A stretch of 64,000 nt of DNA from Diadema setosum (lineage: Eukaryota; Echinodermata; Echinoidea; Diadematoida; Diadematidae). Every line of letters begins with the position of its first letter. Position 1 is the stretch's first letter. The stretch is from positions 44,204,333-44,268,332 of the forward strand of contig NC_092686.1 in NCBI RefSeq assembly GCF_964275005.1. Reading direction: 5' to 3'. Of the stretch, positions 38,201-50,766 are shown piece after piece. The notes beneath the pieces are model-generated. The model was not told where the DNA came from. It ran no database searches and saw only the letters and a program-made list of their open reading frames with translations. A program made the position numbers and the translations under genes.

Positions 38201-40512
38201 CCTGTACCTTGAAAATTACTCAATGCCTAAATGTATGAATGGGTCAAAGTCGAGTTAAAGTCCTTAAATCCCTAGATACATGCTCTCCTATTCATCCAAT
38301 TAAACCTAGGTCAAGGAATGTGAACATTCAACACATTTGTGACAAACTTGTCATTTCAATATTTTGCCAATTTTGTGAAAATGTAATCACACATTGTCCA
38401 CATGTACTATCTAGACCTATTGGGAAAATCATGCATTATGGCGGAGGCATACCAGTCGCCAAAGCGACATTTCTAGTTTTACTCTATTTTACTTTTTCCC
38501 TCAAAGCAACAGCTCTGGGCTGTGTGAGACACAATAAAGGCAGGACAACATGCTAATAATGTGATATTTAAAAATTAGATTCACAAGCAACTGAGCTCCT
38601 CTCTTACTGTACTCTACATACTATGTGTTACAAAAAAAAAACATTTCCCACTTTTGATCCTTAATAGTTCAAAAAATATATATATCATATCACACTGACA
38701 TTGGTATGAGCAATAGCTGAATAGTGTACAATTTTGATGGAGGTAATTTAAAAATGAAAGCATATCAGTTTCATTTAATTTGAAATTTACTTCAGTAAAG
38801 GTTTCAGATTTTGCTCATTTTCAACTCACTGTACAAAAGTTTCATTTTGCACAGGGGTCAATTGGTATGTATGGGAGTGTGTGTTGAACACCCAGACAAT
38901 GGTCCTGAACAACGGCCAGGATTAGAATGCTCTATTACATATTCATTGGAAATTCCACTATCACAGCTAGTCTTCATTCATCCTGAAATGTAGTGTGACA
39001 TGCAAGCACATGAAAACATGTGGTTACTTTTTTCATGTGCATGCATTTACCCTTTACCATGAACTCAGACTAGCAGTGCCCACGGCAATCCATCATGAAT
39101 TATTAATAAAGAATTCATATGTCTTGGAGCAAGAGACCAGAAGCCTATTCAGCTGAGCTCTGAAAAGGTGGTGTTCATGTCCATTGTAAGGGTCATTTAA
39201 GCAAACACTCACATACACATCATTGGTTCCTGTGTAAATTTCATTTCTGTACAGAGGGTTCAAATTTGACCAAAATCAAAATCTGGAACTTAACTCTAAG
39301 ATTAATCACAGATTTAACCCTAATCAGGCTGGGCTTTTTTGGCTATGCTATATCTGGGGGGGGCCGGATTCCGCCCCCCCTTCAGATCTCGCCTATGGAA
39401 CGCGCGATCGCGCCGAAAATCGGCACACGCGACGCCCGCGATGTATTCTATCAAAATGTATGGTTGCTTTCTCCGAAAAATTTTTCTTGAATTTTATATT
39501 AATTAATTATTGTAATTTATGCATAAAATCAGTTTTGGGCTCTAAATCACTTATTTATGCTCCAATTAAGCTAATTTCTTTTTAAAAATGTTTCTTGTAT
39601 CATTCTTCTGAGACACAGGATAAAAAAAAATCTGTATCGAAATTCATTTCTTATGTATTTTATTGTTTTTTGAATTTCTTATGTATTTCTTTGTTTTTTG
39701 ACCTTTGTTTTTGTTTGTTTTTTGGCCAAAATTTGTCACAGACATTTTTCAAAGCATTATTATGCTAAAATAAATTAATTTCAGCCATTCTAAGTGAAGA
39801 TTTGAATTTTTATGTGAATTAATTGAAAAAACACAATTTGCATTGGATTTGTACACAAAATCACGTTTTGGAGCAATTTTGGGGTTGACAAATTTTTTTC
39901 GAATGGGCGTCGCGTCAAAACGGTACGCGTGGGCGCAACAATTTGGGTCTCAAAAGTTGCGCGATACTTGAAAGAAAAAAGTCATGAAACATCGCGGCGG
40001 GAGCTTATCGCGTTGCGAAGATATTGCGCGAAACGTCGAGGGGGGGTTGGATTCCGCCCCCCCCCCAGCCTGATTAGGGTTAATGAAAGTGATTCATGCT
40101 CTCATATTCAAATCACCTCCAACTAAATTGTACACTATTCAGCTATTATTCATATCATCAATGACAATGTTATCTGATATATAGTTTTCAAACTAGTAAG
40201 GATCAAAAGTGGGATTTTTTTAATTTTTTTTTTGGTAACACCTGTTACAAGTCAAGGGCAAATCTCTGGGTATAGATTTGTCTTTCCTTGAAGTCCAAAG
40301 AATGACTTGTGTTTTTACCTCTGCCCCTGCTCTGATCAGGTGGTTTGCACAGTAAGGGTGATTGGTCCAGCACGCGTCGTGAAGGGGCGTGTACCCCATG
40401 CTTGTGCGGGCATTGACTGGGGCCTTCTCCCGGATGAGGCTGTGGAGTACCATCAGCTGGCCCCGGCTGGCAGCAAAGTGCATGGAAGACCTCTCCCTTG
40501 CCATGTACCTGT
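32210..40512 (-). CDS. ASB13-like ankyrin repeat and SOCS box protein (copy B), first coding exon unresolved
   Basis: Second ankyrin/SOCS-box gene, likely another Cullin-5 ligase receptor. Exons on the minus strand: 40512-40319, 36771-36618, 34222-34088, 33154-32957, 32367-32210. Phases equal those of copy A, and lengths are 194/154/135/198/158 against 197/151/135/192/128. Ankyrin motifs: ERSSMHFAASRGQ, MGYTPLHDACWTN, STDGNTPLALASS, SSPVHAVAVAG, YYGTPLHAACGG, LQTPLHVAAEV, ARDKQGRKPVDLAP. The last exon holds a SOCS box, SLTSLCRNQIRASLG with Cul5-type LEIPRPLQEYI, then an 11-residue tail YTEKVPLDGSL absent from copy A. An ATG at 40504-40502 is in frame in the first exon seen and could be the start, but its context is weak and a spliced upstream exon is more likely. 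Two short phase-2 candidates (46755-46727 and 60682-60660) would need a poorer acceptor inside this exon. Introns are 1-4 kb and full of repeats. Confidence 0.88.
34573..34806. mobile_element. Palindromic MITE with tRNA-like core
   Basis: Inverted ends of 40-50 bp: left TTCAGGTCTGAGTTTCTTCA, right (inverted) TTCAGGTGTGAGTTTCTTCA, both continuing through TTGTCTCCC and ACAAATT. Nearer the centre AACATGTC occurs in both orientations. The middle, read on the minus strand (about 34745-34660), is tRNA-like: AACCAG paired with CTGGTT, A-box-like TGGTAGTGTCA, a perfect 5-bp anticodon stem ACTGC/GCAGT around CTGTAAA (GTA, tyrosine-like), and B-box GGTTCGAGTCT. The T-stem is poorly paired, so a working tRNA is unlikely. 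In an intron of copy B. Confidence 0.7.
35631..35658. repeat. (GTTT)n microsatellite
   Basis: Seven or so GTTT units in an intron of copy B; an inverse-composition run (GTTTT)n lies at 35419-35443. Confidence 0.85.
37121..38476 (+). mobile_element. CCGTCCGT/AGGTCA composite repeat, copy 1 (plus)
   Basis: Starts TTATGCCTCCGCCACGAAGT followed by the hairpin partner GGTGCCGGAGGCAT, then a (GTCC)n run at about 37169-37257, a conserved block (GGACAAGGTAACTATC), tandem segments of about 115-160 bp each closing with AGGTCAAAGGTCA, and ends GGCGGAGGCATACCAGTCGC then AAAGCGACATTTCTAG. GCCTCCGCC and GGCGGAGGC at the two ends make a short terminal inverted repeat. VRPSVRPS-type open frames arise from the microsatellite and are not genes. 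Class unknown. Confidence 0.85.
39318..40079. mobile_element. TTAA-flanked piggyBac-like MITE, copy 2
   Basis: A 762-bp sister of the 1249-2027 element: ends CCCTAATCAGGCTGGG in inverted orientation, TTAA on both sides (39314-39317 and 40080-40083). It shares the internal GCGATCGCG block and an AT-rich stretch reading TTTGAATTTCTTATGTATTT. GGATTCCGCCCCCCC appears inside both ends. It lies in the first recognised intron of the ASB13-like copy B. Confidence 0.85.
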
Positions 40513-40803
40513 CTGGGGGGACCGGCAAAGAACAAACAAGTTTTGAGTTTGAGTTTTGGATTTCCCTGACGTGGCTGCCACGGAAGCAATCCAACACTCG
40601 TTAGCAAGCAACCACAGGACCAATGGCTCCCATCCCCTCCAAAACACCAGGCAATGAGGATAAGGCACCTCGACCATGGGCACAACCACGGCTGCCCGTG
40701 GATTTGAAGAAAGGACCACAAGGTGACGAGTCTATGGTCTTAACCCTTGGTTTACAACTCCTCAAGTAAAATATCTTCAACCACAAAATGAAGTCATATT
40801 GAA

Positions 40804-42268
40804 ACTAGAAATGTCGCTTTGGCGACTGGTATGCCTCCGCCATAATGCATGATTTTCCCAATAGGTCTAGATAGTACATGTGGACACTGTGTGATTACAT
40901 TTTCACAAAATTGGCAAAATATTGGAATGACAAGTTTGTCACAAATGTGTTGAATGTTCACCTTCCTTGACGTAGGTTTAATTGGATGAATAGGAGAGCA
41001 TGTATCTAGGGATTTAAGGACTATAACTTGACTTTGAACCATTCATACATTTAGGCATTGAGTAATTTTCAAGGTACAGGTGTGGAGAAAAAGTGCAATT
41101 TCTGAATTGAATAGTAAATTGTTACCATTTTCATCTGGCCCTTGACCCTAAAATTCATGAGATAATTACTTTCAGGTAGAACATGCATAATATGTACTAA
41201 GTTTCAAGGTAACTCGAGCCACTTCTGAGATATGGAGGAAAAAGTTAGTTCAGCACTTTCAATTGATCTTTGACCTTTTGACCTTTGAGGCAAAAAGAGA
41301 AAAAAAAAAAAACTTTCCAGAGAATTTCTATTAGGTTACACACGCATACACCAAGTGTAAAAAAATAACCCTGCTGGCATTGCATAAATATGAGGGTAAT
41401 AGTAAAATTTTGAAGTCTTGCACTTGACCTTTGACCCCTGACCTTTGACCCCATGAACCCTACATTCTCTAGATAATCACTTCCAGTCAGTACATGTATA
41501 TACTATGTTCCATGAAAAAAACCTTGAACAATTTTCCAAGGTACAGAGAAAAAAAAGAAGTTTTAATATTTCTACTTGACCTTTTGACCTTTGACCTCAT
41601 GACCCAAACTTTCACCAGAGAATCTTAATTGGGTAATACATGTATACACTAAGTTCCAAGAAAATATCTTCAGGCATTCAACAGATATGGTGGAAATAGT
41701 GAAATTTTATGTATTTGACCCTGACCTTTTGACCTTTGACCTTTGACCTCATGACCCAAACTTTCACCAGAGAATCTTAATTGGATAATACATGTATACA
41801 CTAATTTTCAAGAAAATATCTTCAGGCATTCAATAGATATGGTGGAAATAGTGAAATTTTATGTATTTGACCCTGACCTTTTGACCTTTGACCTTTGACC
41901 TCATGACCCAAACTTTCACCAGAGAATCTTAATTGGGTAATACATGTATACACTAAGTTTCAAGAAAATATCTTCTGGCATTCAATAGATATGGTGGAAA
42001 TAGTGAAATTTTATGTATTTGACCTTGACCTTTTGACCTTTGACCTTGAGCATGTGCACCCAAAAGTTGATAGGCACAACTTCACCCCCTAATACACATA
42101 CATGCCAAGTTTCATAAGGATACCTCAACAGGTTTCGATAGTTACCTTGTCCACAAATTTCATTACGGACGGACGGAAGGACGGACAGACGGACGGACGG
42201 ACGGACGGACGGACGGACGGAAGGACGGACGGACGGACAACCCGAAAACATAATGGCGGAGGCATAAT
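40804..42268 (-). mobile_element. CCGTCCGT/AGGTCA composite repeat, copy 2 (minus)
   Basis: Same element inverted: starts CTAGAAATGTCGCTTTGGCG, ends AATGGCGGAGGCATAA after the (GGAC)n run at about 42167-42238. It carries one more internal segment than copy 1. It lies just upstream of the first recognised exon of copy B. Confidence 0.85.
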
Positions 42269-43216
42269 AAAACTGTGAAACTTGTCATATTTCAATTAAT
42301 AAAAACAGAAAAACAATTCCTCCTATGATATACATGTACAGACTATTATGACAATCAATGGCTGCAACATCATCTCAGAATTGTTATCAATGGAACCAAA
42401 AATGCTGACTTGAAAACGATCCTTTCTTTTTGACTGATTGATTGATTTGATTTGATTTCTGCCTTTTTCCAAATCACACATAACAAAAGAATACACATAT
42501 TTAGAAATTAACATTACAAGACACACAAGCAAGCATACTGTCTTACAAATTAATTCAAAGTACACACACACATTATGAACATGACAGTATTCGATGTATA
42601 AGACGTGTAGCATATCATTCACCAAAAAAAAAAATGTTCAGAGGCGAATCGTTGAATCAACAGCTGTATATTATGTAAATGATAATTGATTATTCATTCA
42701 GAGTATATCATGTCGTTCCAATAAACGAATTTCAGATAAAAATCAAACTTCGTTTGGCGGGGGTATAAATATGACAGAGGGGGATTTGAATAAACAGATT
42801 TTTAAAATTAAACATTTTTGGTTATTATAATAACAGAAAAGCAGGAGACCGCGATCATAAGCAGCAGCTTGACATGGATCGAGGCCTCGGGGTAAAATTC
42901 GAGACTTAAAATCGATTTACATATCTGTATGACGGACGTGTCTACAAAATAGAATCAATAGTCAAATCCAAAATATCGTAGTAATTTATTAAGTAAAAAA
43001 TAAAAGGAAAATTCAAAATAGTTATCGTTTATTTGTTATCAATAGGCATTCTTTAGTATAATACTGTGCTGAGGTGAGTGCTGTGCTGTGCTGTGTTTTG
43101 CAGATTGTGAAAATGTTTTGCAGATTGTTCTTAAACTTTGCATTCAAGGTACCATTTGATCTCATCAGGTTTTATAGAATGGTAAAGACAATTCATGGGA
43201 AAAGTTGTTTTAACCC
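42269..43216. other. Upstream region of copy B, little recognised
   Basis: AT-rich DNA; a (GATT)n-like stretch near 42437-42460 could be the 3' end of a LINE but no coding remnant supports it. Confidence 0.35.
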
Positions 43217-43220
43217 TTAA

Positions 43221-43305
43221 CCCATTGAGGATGGTTTGATTTTGCTACAACACGCATTTCCCATAAATACCTGCCCAAGTATACTCGGGACTCGTCCTCA
43301 ACGGG
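43221..43305. mobile_element. 85-bp TTAA mini-MITE, copy 1
   Basis: TTAA at 43217-43220 and 43306-43309. Left CCCATTGAGGATGG, right CGTCCTCAACGGG. Internal CCCAAGTATACTCGGG. The second copy (50682-50766) is in the other orientation and has the same length. Confidence 0.8.
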
Positions 43306-44568
43306 TTAAAATCCTGGAGACCGTGTTTTTGTGGTTTCAGGTTGTATCTTTTCATGATAATCTTTATCATTCATTGCGCATATTTCATAAGGTAGAATAA
43401 ACACAATCACCTGCATCTTTTATTCAGGCCCTATTTTTTGGTCAAATATCATGTGTTTATATTGGTTGCAGATTTATGAAAAGCCTCGAAATCACAAAAC
43501 ATAATTGATCCTTAACTTGGATTAATAGCATGACATGCAGTCATAACATTGAGAAGCAACATTAGCAGTCTAACAAGATGCCATACAATGATGCCCCATT
43601 TGCAAGGGACATTTTCCATTTCAAATACTAATCAAGTATACAACCCAGCCATTACATAACAATTACCATCTCAAGATGAATAGGATGGATTAAACGCATA
43701 TAAACATGACACTGACAATCTTGTAATGTAGAACCCATGGGTACCTGCAACCTTACATGGGGGAAAACTTGCCTTACAGTACTGAGGAAAGTTCCACTTG
43801 AACACTAGGATTGGATCTGTGCACTAGAAATGCCATGGTGAAATCCATGGTTCAAAAGTAAAATACAAAAAACCTAGATCCAGGAAAAACAAGATTTAAG
43901 AAAAATATCTTTCTAATGCAATAAATCACATAGTATATGTAAAAATGTTTCCATTTCAAAGAGTAATTCCAGTTTAAATTCATCACGGAATATCAAGTTT
44001 TACCATACTTTTAATACAAAAAAAAAAATAAAAAATCACACACACATGCGATATGTACAAAAGAACAAAGAAAACACGAGAAACAAAATATCTGAGCTCA
44101 CCACTGCACTTCTCATCCAGCCCAGAGTAGGTAACTTTGTACATAGCCATTGTGCATGTGATGTGTCATTCCAGAATGCCAGCTATGGTGGTCTAGTAGG
44201 AAAGAGAAAAATCAATTTGGCAGTGTAATTTGGAGGCAGGGATATTTGAATGTTGTGACATATAATGATATTAATGAAGCAATAACAAGTAAACCCACAA
44301 GCATGTTGCCTCCTCTCTCCCCTTTCATTTCCAGTATTAAAACAACAAAATTGAAATCACAAATGAAAATAAAACAAATGCTCATTCATCCTTTGTTACC
44401 ACACAAGGTGCCTGGCCAGAGTAAATAGTATAATGTGTACTTACATAAATTTGCAATATACAGTATTGCTGTAAATTTGCAATTTAAAGATTGACAGTCA
44501 AAATGGCACAAGAAGCATACACGATGTGGTATACTAGCAGAATGAAGCATTCTACATGTCTTTTTACA

Positions 44569-44643
44569 CTGTAAAACACAATATTTTTGCGGCATGAAAT
44601 TTTCACAAATTTAAAATGCATGCGAACATTCCTAGTTTTACAG
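44569..44643. mobile_element. CTGTAAAAC-ended MITE, internally deleted
   Basis: CTGTAAAACACAATATTTTT at the left, GCATGCGAACATTCCTAGTT then TTACAG at the right; only about 75 bp, against 207 bp in the intact copy. Confidence 0.75.
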
Positions 44644-44646
44644 TAT

Positions 44647-47600
44647 GTCCCAGTTTACAGTGAACCATACATGCAGGCAGATATAAAGAAGATGACTGAC
44701 ATAAAGGTCATAACAGGTTATACCAATCGAAGACAACCCCCCCCCCAAAAAAAAAAAAAAAAAGTTGCGCACCTGAAATAGGAAATTGAAATTCCATCTT
44801 TACCCTAGATAATGCTTCTAGACTTCCTACCAAAGCCACAGTTCTTTTTTCCTTAAAGTCCCCAGTTGAAACAGACTTGCCAGAGGGTATACAAGTCATG
44901 TGCTATCTCTGGTATTTCAGCTTTTAAAAATCACTTGTTAGGATTGCTCTATCATAGCAATGTTTTAGACTCTGCAGGTATTGTCCCTTTGTCTGAGCAA
45001 GACAGAAAGGAAACCAAACATACTATCCACTACTCTGGAAGCATTTGATGGGTTTTTTATTTGCAGGATATGACACACAGCAAAACAAAAGAACAAAAAA
45101 TACAGGTAACTTTCTTATTCTTTCTATTGAATTTTCAAAGACCCATTGTTCTTAAAGTTTTGTTTTATTAAGAAATAGCTCACTGACAATAAAAACATCT
45201 GATGGAGCCCTGCTTTTCAGACCATGCTGCCAGGATTTTTTTTCTTAAAATCTACATTTTGAATTTCATGACACAAAATTTAACATGGTAATTTACCACA
45301 GTCCTTCCTAAACCATGTACTTTTATCAGCTTTTGTTATGTCATTAGCCTTTGGTCCAAGCCCTGAAGTAGAGTGAAATTGTGCCATGTTTAAAAATAGA
45401 TAGTCTTTTACTCTCTGGTAAAGGAGTCATAATAGATGTCTAACCAACAGTTAGTATGAGTATTATGTTGGAGCTGGGCTGACATTAGTGGCCAGGTGAT
45501 TAGTTTTACAACACATTAACTCATTTTGATCGAAGGAACACATAATAAACTTATAAGTGACATACTGATACATAAAAATTTCCGAAACAATGGTGTAGAA
45601 CAGGGTGTAATTACTCATACAAGAGATGCAATAATGAAAAGTAAGAGATGTGGAGAACAGTGGTGATGAGCCTTCGTCAGCGTTGGTGACAACACAGGGT
45701 AACGTCAGTATACACAAAGATCACACACAGAGATTTTATGGTGTCAGGCTTCTTGAACTGTGAGCATCCATACACTTAAAACTCAGGACATACATTGTAC
45801 AAGAGCATATAAATACTATACTTAAAGTAATAGAGACTGCATGAATACATCAGTCAAATATATGAACATGACACTCTGCCTACTCATATGAATTTTAACA
45901 CTTTTCTGTGAGTCTACCCATGTTCATGATTACATCATTATGACAGTAAATTGCAGTCACTCATGGTAGCAGGCCAGCACAGACAAATCAAACAGAAATA
46001 ATAATTTTAAAGGCTCTCTGACAGATGGCATGATACAACTACACTAGAAAGATACAGCTGGCTGTAAAACATTTTCTTTTTCTCCTTGCATTTGATTAAT
46101 CTTGAGTGTATCTTTTTGGGAACTCTCAAAACAAAATTTGCATTTTTTTTTTCTTGGAGCATTCCACTGAGAAAGCTCTCTTGTAAAACAAATAATGCAT
46201 GATACACTACCCATTCTCTGAAAGATCACACATATAGTCTTTCAAGTCACCATTACAAATTTTTATACCAAAAATGAAAATTCTTCCACCTCCCTGGTCC
46301 TACAGCAAGCATGGCAAATGGCAGTCAATAAAAATTATCATCACCCAAGGTCAACTCTTTTTAACGAGTCAAACCTCACTTGCTCCATGGCAAATGCACG
46401 GTTCCTAATAAAGCCGGATACACGGTTCTCTTGTTTGCTGCTTCAGATTCAATAGTGCCACACTGCAAAAAGCTGCACCAGAGCTGACAGACAAAAGAGC
46501 AGAATTAAAGATGCAAAACAGAAGCCATCCAATGCCAAAAGAGACAACAATCAGCCTGCTACATTTTTAATCAAACAAGATTCAGATGACCTTGGACAAA
46601 GGTCCAAGTCATCTACATTTTTCTTTCTACAAGGTAATACATGAATTTTAAGGCAGGTGATACATGATTTATTGATAACATATCATGGAAATAAGAACAC
46701 AGGGTCTAGAATAGTACACTACTCACTTGAATTTCCTGAAAGCATTCCCTCCCATTTCAATGACACCGGACAGGTTATTGCTAATTTTCCTGTGAATAGC
46801 TACATCTTATCTATAATTAATTGCCTTGCAGGGAGTGAAGTGCCTCTGAAAAGGGTCAATTTTGATGCGGGTATACATGATGTATATCTATCCTACCTAT
46901 CATTGACCATTATCCTATCTATCATTTCAATTGGTATATTAAAAGTGACGGAAGTCAACATGTCTCAGTCAGATCTGATAGGAAAGAATTTGCTCATACA
47001 GAAAAAGCAATCACATAACTTCTTCATGGAAAATCTGCTTGATGTTGATGTTGATTTTGATGGAAACCACACAACCAGAACTCTTAAGAGATTTTCATAC
47101 AAATTGCACAAAATATAAGAAAGCCTCAGAATTTCAAAATTTTGCTGCTTATTCAAGGGGAATGATGCTCAATTGTAGGTGATGTTTGGGGAAGACAGAA
47201 CAGTCTCTTCAAAAGTTATGAATTATTACATTTTCTATGATGTCCCCCTCCCTAGGTCAGTTTACCATCTGTGCCTCAGAACAATATAATCCTGTTCTTC
47301 CCCTAGGACCTTGTAATATACTTCAACTGTTCCTATACAATTACATTTTATCTTATTCTAAAGTAGTAGTCTATGAAAACACTGTTTATGTTGGGCATGT
47401 CACGGAATTGTGTGACTTTAATGAAGTACACGTAGTAGATAAACGCATCAAAGTTTAATGGATAGAACAATGTGACAGTGGGCTACACAAACACAAAGTT
47501 GTGAAATCTGTAACTCATGTGTATGAAAAAGTAAGAGACAGCTACAGCTACAGTATATCTATGCTGTACCTCACATTTTCAAAATCACATTTACTACATT

Positions 47601-47803
47601 GTATAGAGTACTTGCAAAAAAGAAAGAATTTGAGAATATGCACAGTATACTTAAAGGCATAATTTACCATTTGCAGATAAAACAAAAACCCAGCATTAAT
47701 GCTTTAAAATAGTTCTAAAATGTGAGCTAGGGATAGAAACAACCACTGTAAGAATTTGAATCAGTAAAACTGATGATAAGTATTGTTACAGTTGTAAATA
47801 TAC
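44647..47803. other. Upstream region of copy B, no gene supported
   Basis: AT-rich sequence. The longest plus-strand frame (46657-47118, 153 codons) has AT-driven composition and no recognisable domain. A short minus-strand ATG frame with donor (46755-46727, MGGNAFRKF) is one of two weak first-exon candidates for copy B. Confidence 0.4.
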
Positions 47804-49098
47804 ACTAGAAATGTCGCTTTGGCGACTGGTATGCCTCCGCCATAATGCATGATTTTCCCAATAGGTCTAGATAGTATGTGGACAATGTGTGATTACATTT
47901 TCACAAAATTGGCAAAATATTGAAATGACAAGTTTGTCACAAATGTGTTGAATGTTCACCTTCCTTGACCTAGGTTTAATTGGATGAATAGGAGAGCATG
48001 TATCTAGGGATTTAAGGACTTTAACTCGACTTTGACCCATTCATACATTTAGGCATTGAGTAATTTTCAAGGTACAGGTGTGGAGAAAAAGTGCAATTTC
48101 TGAATTGAATAGTAAATTGTTACCATTTTCATCTGGCCCTTGACCCTAAAATTCATAAGATAATCACTTTCAGGTAGAACATGCATAATATGTACTAAGT
48201 TTCAAGATAACTTGAGCCACTTCCGAGATATGGAGGAAAAAGTTAGTTCAGCACTTTCACTTGATCTTTGACCTTTTGACCTTTGAGGCAAAAAAAGAAG
48301 AAAAAAAAACTTTCCAGATAATTTCTATTAGGTTACACATGTATGCATACACCAAGTGTAAAAAAAAAATAACCCTGCTGGCATTGCATGATAGGAGGGA
48401 AATAGTAAAATTTTGAAGTGTTGCACTTGACCTTTGACCCCTGACCTTTGACCCCATGAACCCTACATTCTCTAGATAATCACTTCCAGTCAGTATATGT
48501 ATATACTATGTTCCATGAAGATACCTTGAACAATTTTCCAAGGTATGGAGAAAAAAAAAAGTTTTAATATTTTTACTTGACCTTTTGACCTTTGACCTTT
48601 GACCTCATGACCCACACTTTCACCAGAGAATCTTAATTGGGTAATACATGTATACACTAAGTTTCAAGAAAATATCTTCAGGCATTCAATAGATATGGTG
48701 GAAATAGTGAAATTTTATGTATTTGACCCTGACCTTTTGACCTTTGACCTTTGACCTCATGACCCAAACTTTCACCAGAGAATCGTAATTGGGTAATCCA
48801 TGTATACACTAATTTTCAAGAAAATATCTTCAGGCATTCAATAGATATGGTGGAAATAGTGAAATTTTATGTATTTGACCTTGACCTTTGACCTTTGACC
48901 TTGAGCATGTGCACCCAAAAGTTGATAGGCACAACTTCACCCCCTAATACACATACATGCCAAGTTTCATTAGGATACCTCAACAGGTTTTGATAGTTAC
49001 CTTGTCCACAAAATTCATTACGGACGGACGGACGGACGGACGGACGGACAACCCGAAAACATAATGCCTCCGGCACCACTTCGTGGCGGAGGCATAAA
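47804..49098 (-). mobile_element. CCGTCCGT/AGGTCA composite repeat, copy 3 (minus)
   Basis: Inverted copy from CTAGAAATGTCGCTTTGGCG to CACTTCGTGGCGGAGGCATA, with a short (GGAC)n run at about 49021-49047. The complete CCGGCACCACTTCGTGGCGG hairpin end is kept, as in copies 1 and 4. Confidence 0.85.
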
Positions 49099-49440
49099 AA
49101 TGTGAACAATAGTTATAATAAAAATGTTTCCAGACTAAACCGTCTACAGTTACGGTTTATTGAGAAAAATACTGATATCTCCTTATATTTTAGGCTTTAT
49201 TGCAAAATTTGTATATGGTAGGATGTTTTGTGGTACAACAGACCGACACATATAAGCATCAAATGTGATATCTTGAACATTTTTTAAATCACTGCTCCCA
49301 AAGGTAAACTGGATCTTTAATACTGTACAATACTGGATGCTGTGGAATTACGTTCACTGGTCTGTGCATTGATCAAAGTAACACACTGTCAACTATTTGT
49401 ACAGGTGGCACGGGCAGAAACCATGACTGACACAAAACCC

Positions 49441-49936
49441 AAATCAATGGGTTATATATTTTTTTTTTTGGGGGGGGGGTAGGGGGCTCAAAGCCTAGAC
49501 TTTTATTTCTTCATCGTCTCAGTGCATCACTTCTGAATTGGCATGAACTAGGAATTTTTAGCAAACAAACCTTGGCAAGCAAACAAATTACGAATAATGA
49601 GAACAACCCTGTGCACAGTGTATTCACGATCATCCTGACAGCACCATTCCCCACTATAATTATGTGACCTTGCACCATAAAACTGACAAAAAGTTGCCAG
49701 ACATGGATTTTTAGTTAAGGACAGATTCTGAAAGATGTATATTATATATAGTGAACTCTCCTCACCTATCTAAATGAGAGTATTGAAGAGAAAATATATG
49801 CTCTGGAAAAGCGTTTACTGAGAAAAGAGGCTCCAAAGTACAATTGTATAAACTCCTATGTGACCCTGCATCACAAAATCAACAAAAAGTTGCCAGACAC
49901 GCATTCTTAGTAAAGAGCAGTTTCTGAAAGAGCAGA
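49441..49936. other. Upstream region of copy B, nothing firm
   Basis: T-run/G-run near 49460, and TTGCCAGACA occurring twice (about 49694 and 49882) in similar surroundings, so a short duplicated repeat is likely. No gene. Confidence 0.35.
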
Positions 49937-50333
49937 CTTTAAAGGGTGTGCACAGTTCTGGTCAAGGTCAGGATTTAGCTCTTAACGCTTTGTGAGATAT
50001 TCAGAAACCACTCTATGAGATATCAAAGAGCATGCAATTCTAAGGGGTATCAAAAGTTTATTTGATGAAAATTGGTTTTGAAATGACTGAGATATCCAAA
50101 AACAAAGTGAAACAAAGAGATCCTAATAAAAGACATGGCCTGTAGTCTTTCATTATTGTCACTTTTTTGGATATCTCAGCCATTTGAAAACCAATTTTCA
50201 TCCAATAACCATTGAATCCTTCTTAAAATTACATGCTCTTTCATATTTCATAAGAGGTTTCTCAGTATCTCACTTAGGAATGTTCAAAACATGAATCCCC
50301 ATCTAAAATAGAACTGTACAGTCCCTTTAAGCT
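49937..50333. mobile_element. AAAGGG-ended MITE, copy 2
   Basis: Left TTTAAAGGGTGTGCACAGTT, right, inverted, TTAAAGGGACTGTACAGTTC. Inner palindrome around GATGAAAATTGGTTTTGAAA and its inverse. About 400 bp, non-coding. The best-kept of the three copies. Confidence 0.75.
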
Positions 50334-50681
50334 TTAAAATGATGTATAACTCAATTCAAATGGACTCTCCTAATGTTTTGTCATGTTGGAAAAAAAGCGC
50401 ACACTCCAAAAAAGTGTGAACTGAGAAGAGAGGCTCTGAAGTAAAGGGTCTATTCAAGCACTTAACTTTACCAAGCCATGCTAGCTGTACAATGAATGGG
50501 ACAAAAAACAGGATGTAAACCGCTGGAGCAACAACAATGAAGGGACTATCAGATTAAGCTAAAATTGAGCATACTTCATTAACACATTCTATCCACAATT
50601 AATGCCAACTTTCAAAGCAGTAGCATCACCCTTTCTAAAGTTATTAAAGTTGAAAGTGAAGAGTATATACAGGGTTTTTAA

Positions 50682-50766
50682 CCCGTTGCAGACGAGTCCC
50701 GAGTATACTCGGGCAGGTGTCTATGGGAAATGTGTGTTATAGCAAAATCAGTCCGTCCTCAACGGG
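50682..50766. mobile_element. 85-bp TTAA mini-MITE, copy 2
   Basis: TTAA at 50678-50681 and 50767-50770; CCCGTTGCAGACGAG at the left and CGTCCTCAACGGG at the right, internal perfect palindrome CCCGAGTATACTCGGG. Inverted relative to copy 1. Confidence 0.8.

Noticed and set aside
46657-47118. 153-codon plus-strand frame
   Set aside because: AT-driven composition, no recognisable domain, no splice or start context of note; probably chance.
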